From Capsulimonas sp039928515 (GTDB lineage: Bacteria; Armatimonadota; Armatimonadia; Armatimonadales; Capsulimonadaceae): a stretch of 13,428 nucleotides of DNA. Below are positions 1 to 8,040 of the stretch, piece after piece. Within the stretch, counting starts at the first letter, position 1, and every line of letters starts with the position of its first letter. The position numbers were made by a program, and so were the translations under genes. The stretch lies in the NCBI RefSeq assembly GCF_039928515.1, contig NZ_JBDSSZ010000284.1; one strand, 5' to 3'. The notes below the pieces were generated by a model. The model was given only the letters and a program-made list of their open reading frames with translations, was not told the origin of the DNA and searched no databases.

Positions 1-109
1 GCCACCCCTCCCGCAACGGGAAGGGTTTGTAAGAACTTCACTTACGAATGCCGTCTGCGTGATCGGCCCGAACTCCCTTCCCGCTGCGGGAGGGGTGGCC
101 CCAAGGGCC
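1..109. repeat. REPIN-like pair of inverted GC-rich hairpins
   Basis: Bases 1-25 and the reverse complement of 75-99 are identical at 24 of 25 positions, giving two inverted copies of one unit about 50 bases apart. Each copy is itself an imperfect hairpin (TCCCG-ctg-CGGGA core in the right copy). A further hairpin GGCCC-caa-GGGCC sits at 97-109, and a short one (GTAAG at 29-33, CTTAC at 41-45) lies in the spacer. Two inverted REP units with a short spacer is the REPIN architecture. The element follows directly after the stop codon of the last operon gene, so it could also stabilise or end that transcript. The left unit may continue beyond base 1. Confidence 0.6.
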
Positions 110-120
110 GGGGTGGGCTG

Positions 121-1125
121 CTACGCCTTCCGCCCTTTCGGCGTGAGAAGGCTATCGGCCAGAACCGACAGAATGAGCAGGCCACCGATGATGATGAGCT
201 TGAGCTCATCCCTGTTCCATTGCCAGGAAACGAATTCACGTGTTTCGTGGATGAGCAGGACGCCCAGCACGGTTCCGAACAAACGGCCGCGGCCGCCGAA
301 AATGCTCGTGCCGCCTAAAACAACCGCCGTAATGACGTCGAGTTCCATCCCCGTCCCGATGTCCGCCTTGGCCGTATTGCGGCGGGCGATAAACAGCAGC
401 GCCGCCAGCCCCGCCGTGGCGCCCGACAGCGTATACAGCCACATCTTGATGCGATCGACCTGAATGCCCGAATACTTCGACGCGGTCTCATTGAAGCCGA
501 CCGAAGAAAGCCACAAGCCCATCGGGGTGCGCGCCGCGAGCAGGCCGACGACGATGACCGCAACCGTGAAGATCAGTCCGGAAATCGGCAGCCCCAGCAG
601 TGTCCCCTGCCCCAGCCATGTGAAGCTATCGGGGAAGCCCGAAACAGGGCTGCCATGGCTGATGCCCTCGGCGACACCGCGAAAGGCGGCCAGGGTGGCG
701 AGCGTGACGATCAGCGGGTGCACTTTGACGCGAGTAATAAAGAAGCCGTTCAGAGCGCCGGCGGCCACCCCGGTCGCAAGCGTCAGGACGCCGGCGATCG
801 GCAGCGGGACATGATTCTTGAAGCACAGGCCGAAGACGACGGCGCAGAGCGCCATGGTCGAGCCGACCGACAGATCAATCCCTGCCGTGATGATGATCAA
901 GGTCATCGGGATCGCCAGCAGCGCCAATTCCCAGACTTGCGTGGACAGAGTAATCTGCACGTCCGGATTCAGAAAGCGCGGGCTGAGTGACGACGCCATG
1001 ATGAGAAGCCCCGCCAGCAGAACGATCAGAACGATTTCCTGGCGTGAGGGCAATACGCCGCGCAGCGGCGAGGGCTGCTTGGCCGCAAGCGCACGCTCGG
1101 ATTTGGGCTTGGTGATCTGTTCCAT
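121..1125 (-). CDS. Sugar ABC transporter permease (RbsC/RhaP-Q type), last gene of operon
   Basis: This 334-residue polytopic membrane protein belongs to the BPD_transp_2 (CUT2, ribose/xylose/rhamnose/AI-2 type) permease family, at the usual length. The cytoplasmic N-terminus of about 30 residues is followed by many hydrophobic segments. Family landmarks are the TAGIDLSVG motif in the first third and LGGTSIFGGRG near residue 275. It would form the membrane pore as a heterodimer with the permease encoded immediately upstream, energised by the ATPase at 2132-3649. Its start lies 2 bp after the preceding stop with no good Shine-Dalgarno, so translational coupling is likely. The substrate is inferred from the linked rhamnosidase: probably L-rhamnose. 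LsrC/LsrD-like or ribose specificity cannot be excluded from sequence alone. Confidence 0.9.
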   Translation of the reverse strand: MEQITKPKSERALAAKQPSPLRGVLPSRQEIVLIVLLAGLLIMASSLSPRFLNPDVQITLSTQVWELALLAIPMTLIIITAGIDLSVGSTMALCAVVFGLCFKNHVPLPIAGVLTLATGVAAGALNGFFITRVKVHPLIVTLATLAAFRGVAEGISHGSPVSGFPDSFTWLGQGTLLGLPISGLIFTVAVIVVGLLAARTPMGLWLSSVGFNETASKYSGIQVDRIKMWLYTLSGATAGLAALLFIARRNTAKADIGTGMELDVITAVVLGGTSIFGGRGRLFGTVLGVLLIHETREFVSWQWNRDELKLIIIGGLLILSVLADSLLTPKGRKA

Positions 1126-1127
1126 AA

Positions 1128-2135
1128 TTAGTGCGCCCCCCGGCGGCTACGCGCCACATGGTCGATCAGCACTGCGACCAGGATGAACGCGCCCTGGATC
1201 GCTCGGTCCCAGTAGGTCGCGGACTCGCCCAGGCGCAGGAAGATCAGCATTGGACTGATGACGCCGAGCAGCAGCGCCGCAAGCACCGATCCAATGATCG
1301 TTCCGCGACCACCGCTGATAGACGTCCCGCCAACGACAACACAGGTGACGACGACCAGCTCAAAGTTCTGTCCAATTCCGGATTCGATCACGCCCAGACG
1401 TGGCACGCTGACCACGGTCGCCACAGCAACCAGAAGGCCCGTCAGCATGAACACGAAGACTTTCAAATTACGCACCGGCAGACCGGCGAGCCGCGCCGCC
1501 TCGGGATTACTGCCGGCGGCGTAGATCCGGCGGCCTAGCGGCGTCTGCCGCACGAGCAGGATGGCTAGGATCACGACCGCCGCCGTCACCCACAGGCTGA
1601 TGGGGATGCCCAAAAATGTTCCAATGCCAAAGAAGCGAAGCCCCGCAGGCAGATCCGTGATGTAATGCCCGTTGATAAGCGTCAGATTAACGCCGTGCAA
1701 GACCGTCAGCATTCCGAGTGTGACGATGATGGACGGCATCCGGCCATACGCCACCAGTAAGCCGTTGATCAAGCCAATGCCCGCGCCGAGCAGCAAGGTC
1801 ACGATAATACCGACCGCCACCGGGAGATTGGCGTGGGCCGGGGTCGTGAGCTGCCCCATGACGGTCGCCAGAAGGCCCATCAGCGCGCCCATGGAGATAT
1901 CGATTTCGCCCATGACGATCACGAGCGTAAGCCCGCAGGCGACGATCACGGCGGGAACGCTGGACACCAGAATGTCGCGAATGTTACCGCCAGCCAAAAA
2001 GGAGTGGTTGACCAGACTGACTGCGAAGATGGTGAGGAGGAGCAGCGCCAGAACCCCATATTCGCGCTGGCGAGACAGGCGGCTCAGCGTCGCGCCAAAG
2101 CCGGGCGCCGGCTTATTTATCGCTTGCGTTGTCAT
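1128..2135 (-). CDS. Sugar ABC transporter permease (RbsC/RhaP-Q type)
   Basis: This is a 335-residue integral membrane permease of the BPD_transp_2 family. Visible family motifs are MGEIDISMG (near residue 75) and VGGTSISGGRG (near residue 270), matching the equivalent positions in the second permease. The two permeases are clearly different proteins, as in rhamnose (RhaP/RhaQ) and AI-2 (LsrC/LsrD) importers that use a heterodimeric channel; ribose RbsC works as a homodimer. The ATG overlaps the ATPase stop as ATGA (2132-2135). An AAGGTGG Shine-Dalgarno lies just upstream inside the ATPase gene. It probably imports the sugar released by the GH78 enzyme; that substrate is inferred from context. 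Confidence 0.9.
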   Translation of the reverse strand: MTTQAINKPAPGFGATLSRLSRQREYGVLALLLLTIFAVSLVNHSFLAGGNIRDILVSSVPAVIVACGLTLVIVMGEIDISMGALMGLLATVMGQLTTPAHANLPVAVGIIVTLLLGAGIGLINGLLVAYGRMPSIIVTLGMLTVLHGVNLTLINGHYITDLPAGLRFFGIGTFLGIPISLWVTAAVVILAILLVRQTPLGRRIYAAGSNPEAARLAGLPVRNLKVFVFMLTGLLVAVATVVSVPRLGVIESGIGQNFELVVVTCVVVGGTSISGGRGTIIGSVLAALLLGVISPMLIFLRLGESATYWDRAIQGAFILVAVLIDHVARSRRGAH

Positions 2136-3649
2136 GCGACCACCTTCACCGACGAATTTTCCGTATGCAGAGCAAGCGCCAATATCTTCTCCTCCGTAGC
2201 CTCCGCACGGGTCAACTCGCCGCGAATTCGCCCCTGGCTCATGACCAGGATCCGATCGCTCAGGGTCAACAGTTCGGGCAGGTCCGACGAAATGAGCAGC
2301 GTCGCCATCCCATCCTGCGCCAGCTGGCGAATAATGCGATATACATCCGCCTTGGCGCCGACATCGACGCCGCGGGTCGGCTCATCGAGGATCAGCACGC
2401 GGGGCGCTGCGGCCAGCCACTTGCCGAGCGCCAGCTTCTGCTGGTTGCCGCCCGACAGCGTATTCGCCGCGATCCCCGGCCCGGCGGCCTTGACTGACAA
2501 ATCGCGCATCAAGTCCGCGACGACTTTGTTTTCTTTGTCCGACGAGCGCAGGGCCCCCATGGACGGCGAACCGAGCACGGTGAGCAGTAAATTCGTCCCC
2601 ACGGTCAGCGGCAGCACCAGCCCCTGATGCTGCCGGTCCTCGGGGACGAGAGCCAGGCCGCACCCGATCGACTTCGGGATGGAGCCCGCCGGAAGCGGCT
2701 TGCCCGCGATGGAGACTGAGCCGGAAGCCGGGCGGTCCACACCGAAGATGGACGCAGCCACTTCCGAGCGCCCCGCACCGACCAGTCCGGCGAGACCGAC
2801 GATTTCGCCGGCGCGCACTGAAAGTGAAATATCCTGGAACACGCCCGGCCGGGTCAGGCCGCGAACATCCAGCATCACCTCGCCCAGCGTCACCGTGCTT
2901 TCACGGCTTTCCTCGGCCAGCAGCTCCCGGCCGACCATCAGCTTGACAAGTTCATCGCGGCTGACATCGGCGATCGGCCGCGTGTCCACGAGTTTGCCGT
3001 CGCGCAGGATCGTGACCCGGCTGGACAGCGCAAAGACTTCCTCCATCCGGTGACTGACATAGAGAATGGCGACGCCTTCGCTTTGCAGCTGCCGGATGAT
3101 CCGAAAAAGCGTTTCCGTTTCGCGGGCCGACAGCGACGCCGTCGGTTCGTCCATGATCAGCAGTCCGCTTTTGTGGGAAAGCGCGCGTGCGATCCCGACC
3201 ATCTGGCGCTGTGCGAGCGAAAGCTCCTCCAGCGGCCGGTCCAGATCGATCTTTTCGCCCAGGCGGTCCAGCAGCGCCTGCGCCTCGCGCCGCATCCGGG
3301 GCCGGTCCAGCAGACCCGGCCCAATACGCGGCTCGCGACCGACAAAGATATTGTCGATCGCATTCAGGTGCGCGAACGCCGTGGATTCTTGATGAAGCGC
3401 GACGATCCCCGCCGTCTCGGAAGCGCGAATGTCTCCGAGAGAGACGGCGACGCCATTGACCCGAACCTCGCCGCCGTCAGGCCGGACGACTCCGGACAGG
3501 CACTTGATCAGGGTGGATTTTCCCGCCCCGTTTTCGCCCATCAGCGCATGGAGTTCGCCCGGCTCAATATCGATGCTGACGCCGGAAAGCGCCGGGATAC
3601 CGTTGTACGCTTTGCTCAGGCCGCTTACTTGTAGGAATGGTGTATTCAT
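2132..3649 (-). CDS. Two-domain sugar ABC transporter ATP-binding protein (RbsA/MglA/RhaT type)
   Basis: This 505-residue cytoplasmic ATPase has two fused ABC domains, the usual CUT2 size. Domain 1 has Walker A GENGAGKST (38-46), the divergent signature LSLAQRQ (143-149), Walker B LLIMDEPT (163-170) and the H-loop His200. Domain 2 has a degenerate Walker A, GLVGAGRSE (288-296, Arg in place of the catalytic Lys), a canonical signature LSGGNQQK (398-405) and Walker B VLILDEPT (418-425). Ser-Ser-Asp stands where an H-loop His would be (about 454-456). This asymmetry, with one active and one degenerate site, is normal for the RbsA family. The gene starts 40 bp after the rhamnosidase stop and overlaps the permease start by 4 bp, so it is co-transcribed. 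A rhamnose importer role (RhaT-like) is inferred from the GH78 neighbour. Confidence 0.93.
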   Translation of the reverse strand: MNTPFLQVSGLSKAYNGIPALSGVSIDIEPGELHALMGENGAGKSTLIKCLSGVVRPDGGEVRVNGVAVSLGDIRASETAGIVALHQESTAFAHLNAIDNIFVGREPRIGPGLLDRPRMRREAQALLDRLGEKIDLDRPLEELSLAQRQMVGIARALSHKSGLLIMDEPTASLSARETETLFRIIRQLQSEGVAILYVSHRMEEVFALSSRVTILRDGKLVDTRPIADVSRDELVKLMVGRELLAEESRESTVTLGEVMLDVRGLTRPGVFQDISLSVRAGEIVGLAGLVGAGRSEVAASIFGVDRPASGSVSIAGKPLPAGSIPKSIGCGLALVPEDRQHQGLVLPLTVGTNLLLTVLGSPSMGALRSSDKENKVVADLMRDLSVKAAGPGIAANTLSGGNQQKLALGKWLAAAPRVLILDEPTRGVDVGAKADVYRIIRQLAQDGMATLLISSDLPELLTLSDRILVMSQGRIRGELTRAEATEEKILALALHTENSSVKVVA

Positions 3650-3689
3650 TTCGTCATACTTGCCTCGGCCGTCCGCCGTTCGTCAGCGA

Positions 3690-6686
3690 TTAAAGGGCCG
3701 GCGCGGAGAAGGTGTATGTTCCTGATTGTAATTCATACACGGCCGCCCCAGATTCCTCCCGAACGAACTTGACGCCTGAGGCCGTATTGATCGCTTTGCC
3801 GCCTTCGGTGATCCCGGAAGCGCTCGGCGACGGGATCCACGCCGTCGCCGTCGTGTTGGCGGGAACGGAGACATTCCAGACAAATTTCCCGTTCTGGATC
3901 TTCCAGCCGCTGGCGATCGGACCATGGACACTGTCGAAGGTCGCGGCGGCGTGGGTCAAACCCGGTCCCGGATGCGGATGCAGCAGGATATGCTTGTAGC
4001 CGGGCTGATTGGGATCGGTATCGATCCCGGCAACGTCCTGATAGAGCCACTGGCCGACCGAGCCGAGCGAATAGTGGTTGAATGAGTTCATACCAGGGTC
4101 CTGGAAGCCCTTCTCAGGGGTCCAGCCGTCCCATCGCTCCCAGATCGTCGTCGCGCCATGGCGGATCGAGAAGCCCCAGCTGGGGAACGTATCGTTTTGG
4201 AGCAGCTTATACGCGACATCGTTATTGCCGGTCGCCGTGAGCGTTGGGCAAAGATAGCCGACGCCGACAAAGCCCGTCGAGAGGTGGCTGTTCTTGGCGG
4301 CGATATCCGCCGTCAGATGTGTCGCAGCCATCGCGCGCAGATTGTCGGGCAGCAAGTTGAAGCGCAGCGCAAGTACGTAGGCGGTTTGTGTATCGCCCTT
4401 GATCTTGCCGTCCGCCGACACAAACGCCTTATTGAAGGCGCTCTTGATGCGCTCGAAGAGAGCATCATACTTGGCGGCCTCATCCGTGCGTCCAAGCACA
4501 CGCGCCATCTTCGCCATCAGCGAAGCGTCGTAGCCGTAGTATGCCGTCGCAAGAACGTCTTTCGGCGTATCCGCGTTGATGGAAAGCCAGTCGCCGAAGT
4601 CGTTGTTGCGCCGCTGCATCCAAAGGCCGTCAGGGTTGACGCTGGTGATGTAGTTCATCCAGCCGTTCATCGCGGCCCAATGCTTTTCGATGATGGTCGT
4701 GTCGCCATACGCCTGATAAACGGTCCATGGAACGATTACGCCGGCGTCGCCCCAGGCGGGAGCGCCGTCGTTGTCGTCCACCTTACGCGGGGAGACATCG
4801 GAGAAAGCGCCCTGTGACGACTGCGCATCCTCGACATCCTGCATCCACTTCTCATAGAAGCCGGCGGTGTCTCGGTTGTAAGTCGCGGTGCGGACAAAGA
4901 TCTGCGCGTCGCCCATCCAGCCGAGGCGCTCATCGCGCTGCGGGCAGTCGGTCGGAACGCTCACGAAGTTGCCGCGCTGTCCCCAGTCGATGTTGTGCTG
5001 AAGCTTGTTCACGAGCTCGCTGGAACATTCGAATGTCCCCGTCTTCGGAGTGTCCGATCCCACGACGCATCCGGTCAGCGCATCCAATCCCGGCTTGCCG
5101 GGGAATCCCGTCACTTCGACGTAGCGGAAACCATGGAACGTGAAGTGCGGCTCCCAGACTTCGACGCCGCCGCCCTTGCAGATATAGGTGTCGGTGCAAT
5201 TGGCCGAGCGCAGGTTCGTGGTGTAAACTTCGCCATCGGGGCTGAGCATTTCCGCGAAGCGCAGCTGAATGCGCGTCCCCGCCTTGGCCTGGACTTTCAG
5301 CCGCGCCCACCCGACCATGTTCTGGCCGAGGTCAACGATATATGTTCCCGGCTTCGGCTCGGTCATGCCGATCGGCTTGATGTGCTCGGTCACACGAATG
5401 GCCGGGCCATGCTGGGCGACCATCATGGCGTTCACGCCTGGCTGATCGATCACGCCATAGACGGCCTTTCGAATAACGAGCTTGCCGGGCGCCTCGCCGG
5501 GGCCGGGGATCTGGATCGTATCCTTCTCATTCACCGTTTGCGAGTGCGCGGCGCCGTCCAGCGTGTAGTCCACGCGCAGATGCTTGACGGTATTGTAGGC
5601 GGGATCGCCTCCGAGATCGTTGCCGGAGACGACGGAAACCTTGTTGTCCGTGACCATCGACACCACTTTAGCAGTCACATCCACCTGATTGGCGGATTTC
5701 TTCGACGCGTCGAGAACGACGGAATTCCAGCCGGCGCCTTTGGCGCTGGGAAGATCCCAGCCCGTCAATTCCTTGCGCGCATCGTACGATTCGCCCTGGA
5801 GCATATCTGAGTAGGTGATCGGACCCTGCGATCCCTTCCAAGTTCCGTCGGTCACGATCGTCTGACGCGTTCCATCGGTGAATACGATCTCCATTTGGAG
5901 ACGCATTTCCGGACGAACTCCGTAGTAATCCCGACGGCCGCCAAAACCGATGAAGCCGCTGTACCAGCCGTCGCCAAGAACGGCGCCGATGGTGTTCGCG
6001 CCGCTCTTCAGCGCCGATGTCACGTCGTAGACCTGATACTCCACGCGCTTGTTGTAATCCGTCCATCCCGGCGCCAGAACCGCATTGCCGACCTTCGCGC
6101 CGTTCAGATGCAGTTCATAGACGCCGTGCGCCGTCGCAAAAATCGTGGCTTGCTTGATGGTCTTTCCGAGAGTAAACGTCCGGCGCAGGTAAGACGAGGG
6201 AGCGAGCATCTTGCCGTCGGCTTTCACGTCGCGCGGCGTCTGCGCGGAGATCCATTGCGCCTTCCAATCCGAAGGCTTCAGAAGCCCCATGCGCCACGAC
6301 GCCGCTGGACTCTCGGTCACAGCACCGTCCTTGTCCCAAACACGCACCTTCCACCAGCACTGCTGGCCCGACGCCAGAGGCCGTCCCGAGTACGGGATCG
6401 TGAGCGCGTCATCGGACGCAACCTTGCCGCTGTTCCAGAGATCGCCCTTGCCGGATTTCAGAGCGGCTGCGCTGCTCGCCACCAAAACCTGATACGCCGT
6501 CTGCTTTTGCCCGCGCGTGGGCGACTGCAGCTGCCAGCTCAGCCGTGGATGCTCGGCGTCCACGCCGAGCGGGTTTACCAGAAATTCACAGCGGAGATGA
6601 CCGAGACGAACATTGGAGGCGGCCTGCGCGGCGGGAGACAAGAGAACGACTGCGGCGGCGGCAAAGAAGGCAAGATGGTGCTTCAT
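3690..6686 (-). CDS. Secreted alpha-L-rhamnosidase, glycoside hydrolase family 78
   Basis: This 998-residue enzyme hydrolyses terminal alpha-L-rhamnosyl bonds of pectic or glycosidic substrates with inversion. A Sec signal peptide is evident: Lys-His-His, a hydrophobic core, then PAAQAA with cleavage near residue 23. Domains in order are an N-terminal beta-sandwich (about 27-135), a GH78 N-terminal lectin-like domain (about 160-325), an insert (about 340-420), a further beta domain, the (alpha/alpha)6 catalytic barrel (about 550-890) and a C-terminal beta domain. The motif DCPQRDERLGWMGD supplies Asp580, the general acid Glu586, Trp590 and Asp593. TIWERW supplies the general base Glu850. These align with D630/E636/W640/D643 and E895 of the Streptomyces avermitilis GH78 enzyme. 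It is first in the operon, so the hydrolase is coupled to the sugar importer. The start ATG at 6686 has only a weak GAAAG-type ribosome site but fits the signal peptide. Confidence 0.95.
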   Translation of the reverse strand: MKHHLAFFAAAAVVLLSPAAQAASNVRLGHLRCEFLVNPLGVDAEHPRLSWQLQSPTRGQKQTAYQVLVASSAAALKSGKGDLWNSGKVASDDALTIPYSGRPLASGQQCWWKVRVWDKDGAVTESPAASWRMGLLKPSDWKAQWISAQTPRDVKADGKMLAPSSYLRRTFTLGKTIKQATIFATAHGVYELHLNGAKVGNAVLAPGWTDYNKRVEYQVYDVTSALKSGANTIGAVLGDGWYSGFIGFGGRRDYYGVRPEMRLQMEIVFTDGTRQTIVTDGTWKGSQGPITYSDMLQGESYDARKELTGWDLPSAKGAGWNSVVLDASKKSANQVDVTAKVVSMVTDNKVSVVSGNDLGGDPAYNTVKHLRVDYTLDGAAHSQTVNEKDTIQIPGPGEAPGKLVIRKAVYGVIDQPGVNAMMVAQHGPAIRVTEHIKPIGMTEPKPGTYIVDLGQNMVGWARLKVQAKAGTRIQLRFAEMLSPDGEVYTTNLRSANCTDTYICKGGGVEVWEPHFTFHGFRYVEVTGFPGKPGLDALTGCVVGSDTPKTGTFECSSELVNKLQHNIDWGQRGNFVSVPTDCPQRDERLGWMGDAQIFVRTATYNRDTAGFYEKWMQDVEDAQSSQGAFSDVSPRKVDDNDGAPAWGDAGVIVPWTVYQAYGDTTIIEKHWAAMNGWMNYITSVNPDGLWMQRRNNDFGDWLSINADTPKDVLATAYYGYDASLMAKMARVLGRTDEAAKYDALFERIKSAFNKAFVSADGKIKGDTQTAYVLALRFNLLPDNLRAMAATHLTADIAAKNSHLSTGFVGVGYLCPTLTATGNNDVAYKLLQNDTFPSWGFSIRHGATTIWERWDGWTPEKGFQDPGMNSFNHYSLGSVGQWLYQDVAGIDTDPNQPGYKHILLHPHPGPGLTHAAATFDSVHGPIASGWKIQNGKFVWNVSVPANTTATAWIPSPSASGITEGGKAINTASGVKFVREESGAAVYELQSGTYTFSAPAL

Positions 6687-6718
6687 GGATTTCTTTCAAA
6701 GGACACGTCGATTGCAAG

Positions 6719-6724
6719 ACTATA
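6719..6724 (-). promoter_or_regulatory. Possible -10 box for the rhamnosidase operon
   Basis: On the minus strand this reads TATAGT, one mismatch from TATAAT, about 33 bases before the rhamnosidase ATG. No convincing -35 hexamer lies 16-18 bases upstream (best is TCAATT at 6742-6747). If it is real, the promoter would probably need an activator, which fits the upstream repeat cluster. Confidence 0.25.
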
Positions 6725-6753
6725 GAGCGATTAAGAGAGCTAATTGATTGATA

Positions 6754-6893
6754 CGGAAAGCGGCAAAAGTTCGTTTGATATCCAAGACTCGCGCCCCGCG
6801 TTCAGGTGGGCGTATCCGACACGGAAACGAGCTGACGCCTCATGGATTTCATTCGGATTTATCGGAACTATACGAAGATTTTCGGAACGATAC
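6754..6893 (-). promoter_or_regulatory. Direct-repeat cluster upstream of the rhamnosidase operon
   Basis: CGGAA(A/C) occurs four times on the plus strand, at 6754-6759, 6822-6827, 6863-6868 and 6883-6888. The last two belong to a longer direct repeat, TCGGAACTATAC (6862-6873) and TCGGAACGATAC (6882-6893), 11 of 12 identical with a 20-base period (about two helical turns). The third-upstream copy lies in an imperfect inverted repeat, CGTATCCG-aca-CGGAAACG (6811-6829). Two helix-phased direct repeats upstream of a promoter is the layout expected for an AraC-family activator; which regulator binds is unknown. Confidence 0.4.
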
Positions 6894-6939
6894 ACAGGCA
6901 TATTTTACCCGATACCAGAACTAAATACAGAGTAAAACA

Positions 6940-6980
6940 CCCCTCGCCAAGGAAATTTTTCAAGAATTTCTGACGAGGGG
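6940..6980 (-). terminator. Stem-loop, probable secondary terminator
   Basis: The outer 7-bp stem CCCCTCG (6940-6946) pairs with CGAGGGG (6974-6980). An inner stem GAAATT/AATTTC (6952-6957, 6965-6970) extends it across an internal loop. On the minus strand it is followed by TGTTTTAC, a weak T-tract. It lies downstream of the stronger hairpin at 7047-7083 for minus-strand transcripts, so it could back up termination of the DUF1559 gene before the rhamnosidase promoter. Confidence 0.45.
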
Positions 6981-7046
6981 AGAAAAACCATGCAAACTCC
7001 AAAGAAACACGCTTTACCGATACTCTCAGCGCGGCTCATAATGGAC

Positions 7047-7083
7047 AAATCGCCCTTCGTATCGAAAATACGAAGGGCGATTT
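7047..7083. terminator. Rho-independent terminator after the first DUF1559 gene
   Basis: This is a perfect 16-bp inverted repeat. AAATCGCCCTTCGTAT (7047-7062) and its reverse complement (7068-7083) enclose a 5-base CGAAA loop. It ends in a T-run on both strands (TTTT on plus, ATTTG on minus). It lies 66 bp beyond the stop of the minus-strand DUF1559 gene, which it should terminate, and it could work in both directions. Confidence 0.85.
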
Positions 7084-7149
7084 TGGTATTCGGAATTGCG
7101 ATCACTAAGGGTTAATGATAAACAACTAATGATCCGTTATTCCGCAAGC

Positions 7150-8040
7150 TTACCGAGTGCTGAAGGTGATCGCGAACTGACCATTGCCAGTTCCTGCGGA
7201 CATACCGCCGTGAACCTGGCAGTCCGTCAAGGCCGGCGCGCCATCCTGGTTGCAGTCTTCCGCCAAGGCGTTGGAGCCGCTGGAGACACCGGAACCCTTG
7301 GACCACTTGACATGACCGTCGCATAGCATGTAGTTTGAACCGTCCGTGTGCAGTCCATTAACCGAGTCAAATCCAAATCCGCCACCATTACGGTTTACCT
7401 GAGACGTACAGTCGCGGCCACCCAGACATCCGGTCCGCATATGGCCGCCATTCTTATTGTTACCCCACCACATGCCGCCATCGGGATTTCCATTGGACGT
7501 GGGAGAGGTGAAACCGTTAATCCCGCCCGCCTCTTGCGGATCCGTAACAGGTCCAATAAGCCCCGTGGTCTCACAGAGCAGAACCGTCTTGCTGGGAGAG
7601 CTCAAAGAGGCCAGCGCCTGGCCGGTCTGCGGGTCGAGCGGATCGCTGTTATTCGCGGTCCGCAAGAAGTTCAGGTTTCCAGCATAAGAGACAGGATAGG
7701 ATACTAAGCCGTTACCGGTGTTCGTTTGTGGTTGCTGGCTGTCATCGGGACATTTGAAAACGCCGGTGCTCTTAACGTAAGGATAGACACGTCCGGCCCA
7801 GCCCTCTCCTAAGCTTCCTATCGAACCAGTCGGGTAATTCTCATCATTGTCCTGCACATATTGCAAGAAGCCTAGGCCGATCTGGCGCTCGTTGGAAGCG
7901 CAGCTGATTTGGCGAGCTTTCTCGCGGGCCTTGGCGAAGACCGGGAATAGGATTGCAGCGAGAATCGCGATGATGGCGATGACGACGAGCAATTCAATGA
8001 GAGTGAAACCTGAACGGCTTCGCGATTGAACGGTAGGCAT
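7150..8040 (-). CDS. DUF1559-family large pseudopilin-like protein, paralog 1
   Basis: This 296-residue protein has a type IV prepilin-like N-terminus. A short basic leader ends in SRSGFTLIELLVV, with predicted cleavage between Gly11 and Phe12, the conserved Glu at mature position 5, and an approximately 20-residue hydrophobic helix running into a KAREKARQ segment. The remainder is a DUF1559 globular domain with the C-terminal signature LCDGHVKW. Such proteins probably assemble through a type II secretion/type IV pilus-like machine or stay anchored in the envelope; their exact role is unknown. The start at 8040 is chosen because it is preceded by GGAG-like bases and leaves a typical leader of the same length as the paralog at 9332-10222. 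Reading upstream would add 44 atypical residues. Divergent from the AraC gene; terminator at 7047-7083. Confidence 0.9.
   Translation of the reverse strand: MPTVQSRSRSGFTLIELLVVIAIIAILAAILFPVFAKAREKARQISCASNERQIGLGFLQYVQDNDENYPTGSIGSLGEGWAGRVYPYVKSTGVFKCPDDSQQPQTNTGNGLVSYPVSYAGNLNFLRTANNSDPLDPQTGQALASLSSPSKTVLLCETTGLIGPVTDPQEAGGINGFTSPTSNGNPDGGMWWGNNKNGGHMRTGCLGGRDCTSQVNRNGGGFGFDSVNGLHTDGSNYMLCDGHVKWSKGSGVSSGSNALAEDCNQDGAPALTDCQVHGGMSAGTGNGQFAITFSTR

Noticed and set aside
1833..2627. A 264-codon plus-strand frame
   Set aside because: It runs antisense across the ATPase-permease junction, where the 4-bp overlap and conserved motifs show the real genes on the minus strand.
4158..6725. Long plus-strand open frames of 219-276 codons opposite the rhamnosidase gene
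   Set aside because: They lie antisense to a clearly recognised GH78 enzyme, have Arg/Ala/Pro-rich compositions without domains, and are expected from high-GC antisense codon bias.
6905..7105. A 66-codon minus-strand frame in the gap upstream of the rhamnosidase
   Set aside because: It spans both terminator hairpins and has no ribosome site or family resemblance.
6990..7115. A 41-codon plus-strand frame after a GGGGAG-like site
   Set aside because: Its ribosome-site-like bases are one arm of a hairpin and the frame passes through the 16-bp terminator, so a real small gene is unlikely.
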